Source: Chloroflexota bacterium (GTDB lineage Bacteria; Chloroflexota; UBA6077). Taken from it: DNA of 16,508 nt. Below the pieces are notes generated by a model. That model worked only from the letters and a program-made list of their open reading frames with translations, was not told where the DNA came from and searched no databases. Below are positions 6,992 to 14,871 of this stretch, one piece after another. Location of the stretch: assembly GCA_021845945.1 (NCBI GenBank), contig JAJZRD010000059.1:1-16508 (forward strand). The letters are read 5' to 3'. A program made the translations under genes and the position numbers. Each line of letters starts with the position of its first letter. Position 1 is the stretch's first letter.

Positions 6992-8473
6992 TTAGAATTT
7001 CATCCCGAACAGCTGGTACAGCACCAGCATCACCACGAAGAACAGGAAGAACAGGGCGCATAGCACCAGCGAGATCTCGCGCCACAGGGAGGGCCTCAGC
7101 TCCGGCGGCAGGAACTTCCGGTTCACCACGATGGTGTGGATGCTCAGGAACACGAAGGCGAGGCCTGCCATGTTGGCCCCGATCTGGATCAGCAGGAAGG
7201 GCTGGGCCAGGTTCAGGGCAACGCAGCCCCAGATGGCGAAGGCCAGCAGGATGGTGTAGTACACCCTCCGGACGTCGCCCTTGGCCCAACGCCGGATGGT
7301 GGCGCTGCCCGTCCATCCGATGTCGGTAATCATCCGGACGTAGCCCTCGGAGTTGCCCAGCTGGGTGCTGAACAGGATCCAGAAGCCGTTCAGCAGCGTC
7401 AGAGGCCAGAAGATCTGGCCGGCCACCTTCGCCATGGCGTCGGCCTGGAAGGCAGCGATGGCCATGCCGGAGACCGGGGTGCCCTTGGGCACGAAGTGAA
7501 CGGTGAGGGTCACGGTGAGCAGCATACCGATGAGGGCGCCGCCCGCCCACAGCCAGTACTGGTCGGCGTCTATGTACCGGTACCACGCCTTCCAGTTGGC
7601 CAGGTTCTTCTCTGTGGGCTTGAAGACGCTGCCCGTCGGCTTCAGCTCCGTCTTCTCGCCGCCGATGGCGCCGGGGATGTAGCCCACCGTGGAACCCATC
7701 CCGAAGCCCTTATCCCGGAACCAGTTGGTGACGAAGCCGTTGATCACCCCTCCGGCCCCGGAGTAGGCGGCGAAGGCCCCCAGCAATACCCAGTCGGCCC
7801 CCGAGGGGACGGAACCGAACTGGAAGAGCCCGCCTATGGTCTTCCCCCAGGTGTCGGCCGATACGAGGAAGATGTCCACGAACAGCAGGTAGATGAAGAT
7901 CCAGGCCACCATGAACCACTGGGCCAGCTCCAGGGTCCGCTCCACCTTCCGGCCGAGGAAGAGCAGGACGATCACAAGCAGGAAGGTGACGTAGCCCCAC
8001 ATCAAGACCGTGCCGGCATCGCCGGCACCCGGCAGCCTCCCCAGGGCGAAGGCGGCGATCCCGGTGGCAGCACTTGCGGCCCATCCGGGCCAGCCGATTT
8101 GGAGCCAGCCCAGGAGGGAGTAGAACCATCCCCAGAAGGTGGGACCGGGACTGGTCCGCATGAAGCCGGTGTAGATTGGCTCGCCGGTGTACATGGTGTA
8201 CCGGATCATCTCCATGTTGAGCAGCACCTGGAGGATGACCGACACGGTGGTGATCCAGAGGATCGCGGGGCCGTAGTTGGTGGCCGCGGCGGGGCCCAGC
8301 AGCCACTCGCCGCTCCCGATGGAGACGCCCAGCAGGATGGCGCCGGGGCCGATGATCGCCATGACGTTTCTAAAAGTGTATGGAGGGGGCGCAGGCAGGT
8401 CCATGACCCGCCAGGCGGGGAGTGCGCCGGCCTTGACCTCGCCGGCGGGGACTGCGCCTTCGTAGGTCGCCAT
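6992..8473 (-). CDS. Divergent NRAMP-superfamily transporter
   Basis: A 493-residue polytopic membrane protein of about 11-12 spans that aligns by pattern with the NRAMP/SLC11 fold. The first span reads GPGAILLGVSIGSGEWLLGP (42-61). Classical Mn/Fe transporters have DPGN in this span and MPH in span 6; here these are replaced by GSGE (53-56) and by AYSGAGG (236-242). The usual transition-metal site is therefore absent and the substrate is open: magnesium, as for the described NRAMP-related Mg transporters, another cation, or something else. There is a hydrophilic insert at about 253-300. The ATG at 8473 has a textbook AAGGAGGTG seven bases upstream; the upstream in-frame extension has no support. 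The 67-aa membrane protein follows downstream. Confidence 0.85.
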   Translation of the reverse strand: MATYEGAVPAGEVKAGALPAWRVMDLPAPPPYTFRNVMAIIGPGAILLGVSIGSGEWLLGPAAATNYGPAILWITTVSVILQVLLNMEMIRYTMYTGEPIYTGFMRTSPGPTFWGWFYSLLGWLQIGWPGWAASAATGIAAFALGRLPGAGDAGTVLMWGYVTFLLVIVLLFLGRKVERTLELAQWFMVAWIFIYLLFVDIFLVSADTWGKTIGGLFQFGSVPSGADWVLLGAFAAYSGAGGVINGFVTNWFRDKGFGMGSTVGYIPGAIGGEKTELKPTGSVFKPTEKNLANWKAWYRYIDADQYWLWAGGALIGMLLTVTLTVHFVPKGTPVSGMAIAAFQADAMAKVAGQIFWPLTLLNGFWILFSTQLGNSEGYVRMITDIGWTGSATIRRWAKGDVRRVYYTILLAFAIWGCVALNLAQPFLLIQIGANMAGLAFVFLSIHTIVVNRKFLPPELRPSLWREISLVLCALFFLFFVVMLVLYQLFGMKF

Positions 8474-8944
8474 GGTGCACCTCCTTACAAGGGCAAGATA
8501 ACTCTCCTCAGAGGAAACACAGGCCACGACACGACCGATGTCTGGACAGAATGGACCAAAGATGCCGTAGACAGCCAGACTGCTCTTGAGGTCCTTTACG
8601 ACCACCTCCCCCTATGCTCCAGGGAGTGCCGTGCTCCAAGACCCAACGAAGGTCTCGCCCGAACCTGGCACCCTAGGAGGAGGGCTCCTTTGCCCTCCCT
8701 ATGCTGGATGCTTTGGCCCGGCCGGCACGGCAGCTTCGCCCGGGCGAACCCAGGCCTGTCCGCCGGATTTCGTCCTTGAAAGAGAACGGTCCAGGTGACG
8801 GCGCACCGATGTTCAGTTGGAAAGGTGAGAGTGGGTTTCGAATGGTCGGGAAACCGAGAGCCTCGGCCTCGCCCTCCCCCAAGACCGGAACCCGAGGGAA
8901 GGCTCCGTGGCCTGGTCGGTTGCCCGGCCCTTGTGGGTCCAAGC
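8474..8944. other. Gap of 471 bases with two stem-loops; no gene seen
   Basis: I find no convincing coding sequence or RNA gene here. Read on the minus strand, towards the NRAMP-like gene, two hairpins occur. At 8679-8698, GGAGGGC pairs with GCCCTCC around a 6-base loop. At 8621-8674, AGGGTGCC pairs with GGCA-CT-CCCT (two-base bulge) and encloses an inner GAGACC/GGGTCT stem. They could be a 5' leader structure of the transporter mRNA, with about 150 bases between them and the start codon. I cannot assign a riboswitch class. The part nearest the transposase (about 8700-8944) probably includes that element's left end, whose boundary I could not define. Confidence 0.4.
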
Positions 8945-10069
8945 CTACAACCAAGAGGAACTATCTCTAATTCTAATGTAGCTGTCAATACCGGGGGCGA
9001 GACGCCACTGGACATAGGTCCAGGCCAGCTGCACGGCGACGATCCATTTGTCCGCCGCCTCGTAGGCTTGCAACCGGAAGTCGCCCAAGCCCACCCGCAG
9101 CTTCAGGTAGAGGTTGTCCACTTCGCAGGACCACCGCTGGCCGTATCCTTGCGGTGCGGCTTGCGCACTCAAGGCGAGATCCGTACTGATGAAGTACGCC
9201 GGGCGCTTGTCCCGGTGATGCCGTCTCGAAACGTAGGCGCGGACTTCGCCGGGCACCTTCTCCAGCTTCCCCTGAAGGGTGCGAACCAGATAGGTGGTGG
9301 CTTTTCCGTCCGCAGCGGTCACCGTGACTCGGGTGTACCGCTGGTGCCGAAGGGCAGCAGCTTGGCGGTCGATGCGTGTCCCATCCAGCTTGCGGTTGGA
9401 CTTGATGGCGCTCACGACATGCCAGCCTTGACGGCGGCAGGACTTGATGAGCGGGGCCGAAGCATGCCAGGCGTCGAAATGGACGTACACCCGCCAGCCC
9501 TTGGGCAACAGCGGCACCAGGGTGCGCAGGATCTGTTGGGCCAGATGGGTCTTGCTCAGGAAGTGGACCCGCTGATCCTTGGGTCGCTGTCGATTGAGGC
9601 GGCGCACGGTGCGCTTCCGCAGGTAGGGTCGCAGGTCGTAGGTGAACTCCACCGAGCCGATCCTGACCGTGCAGCCCAGGTAGCTCAGCCCGTTCTTGTA
9701 GCGGGGTCGCCCCTTCTGGCTCTCCACATGGTCGTAGTGCCAGTCCACCGGTTCCAGGTGGCGCGTGACCTTGTCCTTCTCGGCGATGGAATCGTCGAGA
9801 CTGATCCGGATCACCGGGCTCGGCTGGTCCGGTGGCGCCTGATCGATGGCCCACCGGACCAGGAAGGCTTGCAGCCGCTCCCGCACCGCGTCGGCCTGCC
9901 AGGGGCTGATGCGGAAGAAATCGGCCATGTTCGAAGGATCGACGGTCTCGATGAACTGACGGTGCAGGGCGGCGAGGGTTCGCTCCGTATCGCACACCAG
10001 GAGGGCATCGGCCACGTTGGTCAGGTGCCGACGTTGCGGCTCCGAGAGCGGCAGCTTCAACTGCTCCAT
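8945..10069 (-). CDS. IS4-superfamily DDE transposase
   Basis: An apparently intact 374-aa DDE transposase of an insertion sequence, IS701-like in general appearance. Candidate catalytic residues are D92/D93 in ISLDDSIAEKDK, D199 in VHFDAWHASAP and E316. The C-terminal signature Y-2-R-3-E-6-K of the IS4 superfamily is met exactly in YGQRWSCEVDNLYLK (Y309, R312, E316, K323). I start at the ATG at 10069 (MEQLKLPLSEPQ); an in-frame ATG at 10114 would add 15 residues. Neither has a good ribosome binding site, which is common for transposases. There is no frameshift or internal stop, so the copy may be active or recently inserted. Terminal inverted repeats and a target duplication were not found by eye. 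Confidence 0.85.
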   Translation of the reverse strand: MEQLKLPLSEPQRRHLTNVADALLVCDTERTLAALHRQFIETVDPSNMADFFRISPWQADAVRERLQAFLVRWAIDQAPPDQPSPVIRISLDDSIAEKDKVTRHLEPVDWHYDHVESQKGRPRYKNGLSYLGCTVRIGSVEFTYDLRPYLRKRTVRRLNRQRPKDQRVHFLSKTHLAQQILRTLVPLLPKGWRVYVHFDAWHASAPLIKSCRRQGWHVVSAIKSNRKLDGTRIDRQAAALRHQRYTRVTVTAADGKATTYLVRTLQGKLEKVPGEVRAYVSRRHHRDKRPAYFISTDLALSAQAAPQGYGQRWSCEVDNLYLKLRVGLGDFRLQAYEAADKWIVAVQLAWTYVQWRLAPGIDSYIRIRDSSSWL

Positions 10070-10169
10070 GAAGCAGCATAGCGGCGGGGATGGGTGTACA
10101 ATCGACGGTAGCATGGAACGGGTAGGGTCCAGTAATAATGTTCACCGACTGTCTGGCGACTTCGATGGG

Positions 10170-10244
10170 GTAGGGCGGGGGTTTATCCCCCGCCGCCCGG
10201 CGCGCCCGATGGACCGAGCGGCGGGGAACAAGACCCCGCCCTAC
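10170..10244. repeat. Palindromic repeat with perfect 11-bp ends
   Basis: GTAGGGCGGGG (10170-10180) and CCCCGCCCTAC (10234-10244) are exact inverted repeats. Internally, each end can also fold on its own (GGCGGGG with CCCCGCC around loops of about 6-7 bases), so the element can form either one long cruciform or two side-by-side hairpins. It lies between the transposase and the 3' end of fhs, just outside the presumed right end of the insertion sequence. It is similar in design to the palindrome at 6652-6681. Confidence 0.75.
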
Positions 10245-10269
10245 GTGTGCAAACCGGATTGGTGCGGTA

Positions 10270-11964
10270 CTAGAACAGCCCCATCGTCCTGCCCTGCTCG
10301 TCGATGTCCACGTGCTCGCCGGCCGGCCTGGAGGGGAGACCCGGCATGGTGCGCATATCGCCCAGGAGCGGATAAAGGAAGCCGGCGCCCACCGAGGCCC
10401 GGATGTCCCGGATCGGGATGCGGTAGTTGCGCGGGCGACCCTTCCAGCTGGGCTCGTGGGAGAGGGAGAGGTGGGTCTTCGCCATGCAGATGGGCAGCTT
10501 GTCGAAGCCCAGCTCCGTGTACCGCTTGATCTTCTGCTCGGCGGCGGGCAGGTAGTCGACGCCATCGGCACCGTAGATCTTGGTGGCGATGGTCTCGATC
10601 TTCTCCTTGATGGGCATCTCCAGCGGGTAGAGGAAGTGGAAGCCGTTCGGCTTGTCGGCGGCCTTCACCACCGCCTCGGCCAGTTCAGCCCCGCCGGCGC
10701 CACCCTTGGCCCACACCTCGCTGACGTAGGCGCCCTCGGCACCCGCGGCCAGCGCCTTCTCTCTCACCACTTCGATCTCGCGATCGGTGTCGGTGGTGAA
10801 GCGGTTGATGGCCACCACCACCGGCACGCCGAACAGCCGCATGTTCTCGATCTGCTTCTCGAGGTTCGAGCAGCCCTGGGCCACCGCCTCCAGGTTCTCC
10901 TGGGTGAGACCCGGATCCAACGGCTTGCCGGCAACCACCTTGAACTTGCCGCTGTGCATCTTCAGGGCGCGGATGGAGCACACCATCACCACGGCGCTGG
11001 GCGCCGCACCGCTGTAGCGGCACTTGATGTCCATGAACTTCTCGGCCCCCATGTCGGCGCCGAAGCCGCTCTCGGTCACCACGTAGTCGGCCAGCTTCAG
11101 GGCGATCTGGTCGGCCAGGATGGAGCTGTTGCCGTGGGCGATGTTGGCGAAGGGGCCGGCGTGAACGAAGACCGGCGTGTGCTCCAGGGTCTGGAGCAGG
11201 TTAGGCTTGATTGCGTCCTTCAGCAGCACGGCCATGGCGCCGGCGCACTTCAGGTCCTCGGCCGTGACCGCCTTGCCCTCCTTGGTGAGGCCGATGACGA
11301 TCTTTCCCAGCCGCTCCCGGAGGTCCCTCAGGCTGGTGGTCAGGGCGACGATCGCCATCACCTCCGAGGCCACGGTGATGTCGAACCCGGTCTGCCTGGG
11401 ATACCCGTTGTCCTTGCCGCCCAGCCCCACGATGATCTGGCGAACGGCTCGGTCGCTGATGTCCATGACCCGCGGCCAGGTGATGCTGAAGGGATCGATC
11501 CCCAGCGCGTTGCCGTGGTGGATGTGGTTGTCGATGAAGGCTGCCAGCAGGTTGTGGGCTGCGCCAATGGCGTGAACGTCGCCGGTGAGGTGGAGGTTGA
11601 AGTCCTCCATCGGCACTACCTGGGAGTAGCCGCCGCCCGCGGCACCGCCCTTGATGCCGAAGACGGGACCCAAAGAAGGCTGGCGGATGCAGGTGAACAC
11701 CTTCTTCCCGATGTAGCCGAGGGATTGAGAGAGGCCGATGGTGGTGACCGTCTTGCCCTCACCCAGAGGGGTGGGGGTGATGGCGGTAACGTCGATCAGT
11801 TTGCCGTTCGGTCTGCCCTTGAGGCGATCGAGCACCTCCAGGTTGACCTTTGCCTTGTACTTGCCATACGGCTCTATCTCATCCTCGAGCAGGCCGAGGC
11901 CCTGGGCGATCTCCGTGATCGGCTTCATCTTTGCAGCTTGGGCGATATCCAGGTCGCTTAGCAC
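10270..11964 (-). CDS. fhs: Formate-tetrahydrofolate ligase
   Basis: The enzyme makes 10-formyl-tetrahydrofolate from formate, THF and ATP. It serves purine and formyl-Met synthesis, and the methyl branch of the reductive acetyl-CoA pathway where that exists. The 564-aa length is normal for a bacterial homotetrameric enzyme. The ATP-binding loop is [13 protein letters not shown] (63-75), followed by family-typical [20 protein letters not shown] and, near the C-terminus, [15 protein letters not shown] chose GTG 11964, nine bases after GGGAGG (11979-11974); an in-frame TTG at 11973 directly abuts that sequence and is too close. It appears monocistronic, with its own promoter, and no folD or acetyl-CoA pathway gene adjoins it, so its role in catabolism or carbon fixation cannot be inferred here. 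Confidence 0.96.
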   Translation of the reverse strand: MLSDLDIAQAAKMKPITEIAQGLGLLEDEIEPYGKYKAKVNLEVLDRLKGRPNGKLIDVTAITPTPLGEGKTVTTIGLSQSLGYIGKKVFTCIRQPSLGPVFGIKGGAAGGGYSQVVPMEDFNLHLTGDVHAIGAAHNLLAAFIDNHIHHGNALGIDPFSITWPRVMDISDRAVRQIIVGLGGKDNGYPRQTGFDITVASEVMAIVALTTSLRDLRERLGKIVIGLTKEGKAVTAEDLKCAGAMAVLLKDAIKPNLLQTLEHTPVFVHAGPFANIAHGNSSILADQIALKLADYVVTESGFGADMGAEKFMDIKCRYSGAAPSAVVMVCSIRALKMHSGKFKVVAGKPLDPGLTQENLEAVAQGCSNLEKQIENMRLFGVPVVVAINRFTTDTDREIEVVREKALAAGAEGAYVSEVWAKGGAGGAELAEAVVKAADKPNGFHFLYPLEMPIKEKIETIATKIYGADGVDYLPAAEQKIKRYTELGFDKLPICMAKTHLSLSHEPSWKGRPRNYRIPIRDIRASVGAGFLYPLLGDMRTMPGLPSRPAGEHVDIDEQGRTMGLF

Positions 11965-12040
11965 GTACGACAACCTCCCAAAGTTTGGTGAACGAAACCG
12001 GGGGCGGTCCTTGACCGGCTGATGCTGCGCAGGGCTGAGG

Positions 12041-12071
12041 AACGCCCCAGAGTCTACATAAACGCCCCAGA
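12041..12071 (-). promoter_or_regulatory. Tandem operator-like direct repeat at the fhs promoter
   Basis: AACGCCCCAGA occurs exactly at 12041-12051 and again at 12061-12071 (minus strand TCTGGGGCGTT), a period of 20 bases or about two helical turns. One copy lies between the -35 and -10 boxes and the other runs from the -10 edge across the expected transcription start. That placement suits a repressor binding the same helix face twice. No regulator gene is adjacent. Confidence 0.5.
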
Positions 12072-12079
12072 CCCGTCAA
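12051..12079 (-). promoter_or_regulatory. fhs: Sigma-70-type promoter for fhs
   Basis: On the minus strand TTGACG (12079-12074, 5 of 6 to consensus) and TAGACT (12056-12051, 4 of 6) are separated by exactly 17 bases. The predicted start is near 12044-12045, giving a leader of about 80 bases before GTG 11964. Confidence 0.6.
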
Positions 12080-12095
12080 CTGAGACGCGGAGATT

Positions 12096-12201
12096 CCCTC
12101 TCCCTCTGGGAGAGGGTCAGGGTGAGGGCTGTTTGGTTGGCAACGTCTCAGCCCTCACCCGCCCTCGCTACGCTGCGGGCGGCCTCTCCCAGAGGGAGAG
12201 G
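12096..12201. repeat. Inverted pair of the hairpin repeat
   Basis: One copy of the repeat seen at 3464-3545 runs forward from 12096 (9-bp stem, then CAGGGTGAGGGCTG to 12131). A second copy runs in reverse from 12149 (CAGCCCTCACCC) to the stem at 12183-12201, with about 22 extra GC-rich bases inside it. The inner arms pair perfectly over 12 bases (12120-12131 with 12149-12160), so the whole can fold into a long branched hairpin. It lies between the glcF stop and the fhs promoter and may insulate fhs from glc-operon read-through. Confidence 0.8.
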
Positions 12202-12217
12202 CGGTGCTATCTCCCCG

Positions 12218-13516
12218 TCACCGCGCCCACTTCGCGGCGTACGCCCTGTCCAGCAGCTGCACGGTGTGGATGACCTGCATCGGCATCCCGTCTTTCCGAA
12301 CCCCCGCCGACAGCTGCATCATGCAGGCGGGGCACCCGGTGGCCAGGAAACCGGCGTTCGTTCGCGAGGCGTTGCCCATCTTCCGGCTCAGCACCTTCTG
12401 TGACAGATCGTAGTGGGTCAGGGAGAAGGAGCCGGCGCCGCCGCAGCACATGTCGGCCTCGGCCATCTCCTTGAACTCCAAACCGGGTATGCCCTTCAGC
12501 AGCTTGCGCGGCTGAGCGGAGACCTTTTGGAACCGCACCAGGTGGCAGGGGTCGTGGTAGGTGATCTTGGTCTTGACGTCCCCCATCTGGTCGTTCAGCT
12601 CGATGCCGACCAGGAACTCGCTGACGTCCTTCATCTTTCCGGCCACCGCCTTGGCCTTCTCCGCGTACTGCGAGTCTTCGGCCATCAGCTTGCCGTACTC
12701 CTTGATGAAGGAGCCGCAGGTGGCGCAATCGGTGACGATGGCGTCCACGTCCAACCCGTAGAGGGCGTCGATGTTCTTCCTGGCCAGGCTGCGGGCGGCA
12801 TCGAAGTCACCGTACGCCGTGGGTGGCTTGCCACAGTCCACCACGTCGGGAACCAGCACCTCGGTGTTGTTGGCGTAGAGCACCCGGACCATGGCGGCGG
12901 CCACTTCGGGGTAGATCAGATCGGTTCCACACCCGATGAAGTAGGCCACCCGGTGCTTTCGCTGGGGCACCGGCCGCATCATGGTGGGCAACAGCTGCCT
13001 GGCGGTCCTGGATGGCAGCCTGGGGAGTCCGTCCTGCGCCCTGTGGGCGTCTTTCCCCAGGATCTTGGTGATGCCCAGCCCTTTGGCCGCCTTCTGGGCG
13101 CCCGTCACCTGTCCCAGCCAGATGGCCTTGCCCGCCGTGCCCAGCATCCCCTTGTTGGGGAGAAGATTGCGGAAGATCACCCTCTGGACCCAGGGCTGCC
13201 CCTTGAGCCGCACCAGCTCCTCTAAGGCCTTGTCCACTATCTCGGGGGTCTGGACCTGAGGCGGGCAATGGGTGGTGCACCCCCCACAGCGGAGGCAGCT
13301 TCCGAGGGCCTCGCGGATCTCGTCCTCCAGCAGATCTATCCGGCCGTCCAGGATGTCTCTCACCAGCGCCACCCGACCCCGGGAGACCTGCCACTCCAAC
13401 CCTGTGGCCTTGTAAGTGGGGCACCCCGCCTGGCAGAAGCCGCAGCGGTTGCACTTTTCCACCAGCTCGGCCAGGGCGGACATCGTCTTTCCGTCTCCAC
13501 CTGATGCCGTAGCCAT
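12218..13516 (-). CDS. glcF: Glycolate oxidase iron-sulfur subunit GlcF
   Basis: A 432-residue subunit that carries electrons from the flavin subunits GlcD/GlcE towards the membrane quinone pool. It has two 4Fe-4S ferredoxin motifs: C22, C25, C28, C32P (CNRCGFCQAGCP) and C74, C77, C80, C84P (CLRCGGCTTHCP). Two cysteine-rich CCG-type domains follow. The second has the usual HDPCHL (C324), MCCGG (C357-C358) and CPAC (C395, C398). The first has C196, C264 and C267 but reads DCGKPP at 227-232, so one cysteine of the expected CCG pair is aspartate. The ATG at 13516 immediately follows the glcE stop (TAAATG), with GGAGGGAGG upstream, so translation is coupled. D-lactate or another 2-hydroxyacid is an alternative substrate. 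Confidence 0.92.
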   Translation of the reverse strand: MATASGGDGKTMSALAELVEKCNRCGFCQAGCPTYKATGLEWQVSRGRVALVRDILDGRIDLLEDEIREALGSCLRCGGCTTHCPPQVQTPEIVDKALEELVRLKGQPWVQRVIFRNLLPNKGMLGTAGKAIWLGQVTGAQKAAKGLGITKILGKDAHRAQDGLPRLPSRTARQLLPTMMRPVPQRKHRVAYFIGCGTDLIYPEVAAAMVRVLYANNTEVLVPDVVDCGKPPTAYGDFDAARSLARKNIDALYGLDVDAIVTDCATCGSFIKEYGKLMAEDSQYAEKAKAVAGKMKDVSEFLVGIELNDQMGDVKTKITYHDPCHLVRFQKVSAQPRKLLKGIPGLEFKEMAEADMCCGGAGSFSLTHYDLSQKVLSRKMGNASRTNAGFLATGCPACMMQLSAGVRKDGMPMQVIHTVQLLDRAYAAKWAR

Positions 13517-14869
13517 TTACGCCCTCCCTCCAGGGACCCGCGCCGGGTTCCACAGCTTCTTGGGGTCCAGCTGTGCCTTGATCTCCCTCATCAGGCCGTA
13601 GTCGGTCCTGGGCGGCCACAGCTGCACCTTCTCCGCCACCTGGCTGGGTGCCTTCTGCACCAGCGCGAACCCGCCGCAGTCGGCGGCCAGCTGCTGCAGC
13701 CGGCCCGCGGCGGAGACCAGCTTCTCTTCCTGGCCGGGCTCCGCGGTTGCCAGACCGTAGACGATGCCGTTCCCGGCGTGGGAGGCGAAGGTGACCTGCA
13801 GACCCGGCAGGTTGACCAGGCCGGTGGTGAACTCGAAGACCTTTTTCAGCAGCACCGATCCCTTCACCAGCATGGCTGGCCCATCGGACGGCAGATCCGC
13901 GAACACTTCCTTGCGGTACTGCCAGAGCTCGCGCTCCTCGGAGCCCTCCAGGGTGAAGAGCTCCCTGGCCCCGTTCTTGCCGGCCATCTCCGCCAGCTCC
14001 CTCTTCTGCCTCTCCACTGCCTCCACGGCACCCTCCACCTGGACCAGCAGGAGGTGCTCGCCGGGCTTCAGCTCGAAGGCCCGCTCCACCGCCAGCGGCG
14101 CCGCACCGTAGCTGAGCTGGTCGGCCGAGGAGGGTCGCATGAAGGAGGCTAGCAGGGCGGACACCATAGAACAACCGTTGTGAAGCTGGGGGAACGCTAT
14201 CGCCACCGTCGCGCTGGCTTCGGGGAGGGGCAACAGCCGGAAGGTGGCCGCCGTGATGGCCCCCAGGGTACCCCACGACCCGATGTACAGCTTCTTCATG
14301 TCGTAGCCGGCCACGTCCTTGACGGTCTTCCCACCGACCCGCACCAGGGTGCCCTGGGGTGTGGCCACCCGCAGCCCCAGCACCATGTCCCGAGCGGTTC
14401 GGTACAGCAGCCGGTTCGGCCCGCTGCTGTTGGTGGCCAGGGTACCGCCAACTGTTGCCCGAGCCGAGTCCACGGGGTCCAGCGGCAGGAACAGCTTGAC
14501 CCCCGCCAACTCCTGCTGCAGGTCGTCCATCACCTTGCCGGCCCCGACGGTCACCGTCAGGTTGGCCGCGTCCAGCTCGATGGTGCCGTTCATCCGGCCT
14601 GTGCCGAGAACGATCCCGTCACGGGGCTGCACCGGCTGAATGGATTGCTTGGTGCCGCTTCCCCATACGATGACCGGGATCCCCTCGGCATCGGCCAGCG
14701 CGGCCACCTCCGCCGCCTGGCTCTCGTCGGCGGGGAGGACCGCTGCTACCGGCTGCTCGCCATAGGCCGAGTGGGCGGCCAGCCGATCTTCGGCCAGCGC
14801 GTTCTCCGGCCCGACGATCTCCGCCAGTCGCTTCCGCGTTGCCTCCAGGCTCTGCGCTGTCACCGTCAT
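13517..14869 (-). CDS. glcE: Glycolate oxidase FAD-binding subunit GlcE
   Basis: A 450-aa FAD-binding (PCMH/FAD_binding_4 type) protein. The flavin-site loop is IVWGSGTKQS (67-76). The NSSGPNRLLY and GGKTVKDVAGYDMKKLYIGS blocks (147-156 and 179-198), ending in SWGTLGAIT, are diagnostic of GlcE. It is about 100 residues longer than the E. coli subunit, with a C-terminal FAD-oxidase-like region, so it may be closer to a second GlcD-like subunit. The ATG at 14869 lies two bases beyond the glcD stop. The upstream in-frame extension overlaps glcD in another frame and is not real. It is the middle gene of the operon. Confidence 0.9.
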   Translation of the reverse strand: MTVTAQSLEATRKRLAEIVGPENALAEDRLAAHSAYGEQPVAAVLPADESQAAEVAALADAEGIPVIVWGSGTKQSIQPVQPRDGIVLGTGRMNGTIELDAANLTVTVGAGKVMDDLQQELAGVKLFLPLDPVDSARATVGGTLATNSSGPNRLLYRTARDMVLGLRVATPQGTLVRVGGKTVKDVAGYDMKKLYIGSWGTLGAITAATFRLLPLPEASATVAIAFPQLHNGCSMVSALLASFMRPSSADQLSYGAAPLAVERAFELKPGEHLLLVQVEGAVEAVERQKRELAEMAGKNGARELFTLEGSEERELWQYRKEVFADLPSDGPAMLVKGSVLLKKVFEFTTGLVNLPGLQVTFASHAGNGIVYGLATAEPGQEEKLVSAAGRLQQLAADCGGFALVQKAPSQVAEKVQLWPPRTDYGLMREIKAQLDPKKLWNPARVPGGRA

Positions 14870-14871
14870 CG

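Noticed and set aside
8621..8700. T-box-like leader before the NRAMP-like gene
   Set aside because: An AGGGTG run is present, but the conserved TGGNACCGCG core is not.
7136..8779. Long plus-strand open frame opposite the NRAMP-like gene (547 codons)
   Set aside because: The translation is hydrophilic, rich in Gly, His and Asp, with no family motif; the minus-strand membrane protein has an ideal ribosome binding site.
8700..10170. Terminal inverted repeats and target duplication of the insertion sequence
   Set aside because: Only weak similarity was seen between the flanks (a shared TCGGT and GGACC-like run); not enough to define the ends.
10312..11961. Plus-strand open frame opposite fhs
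   Set aside because: It is antisense to a full-length, motif-complete formate-tetrahydrofolate ligase.
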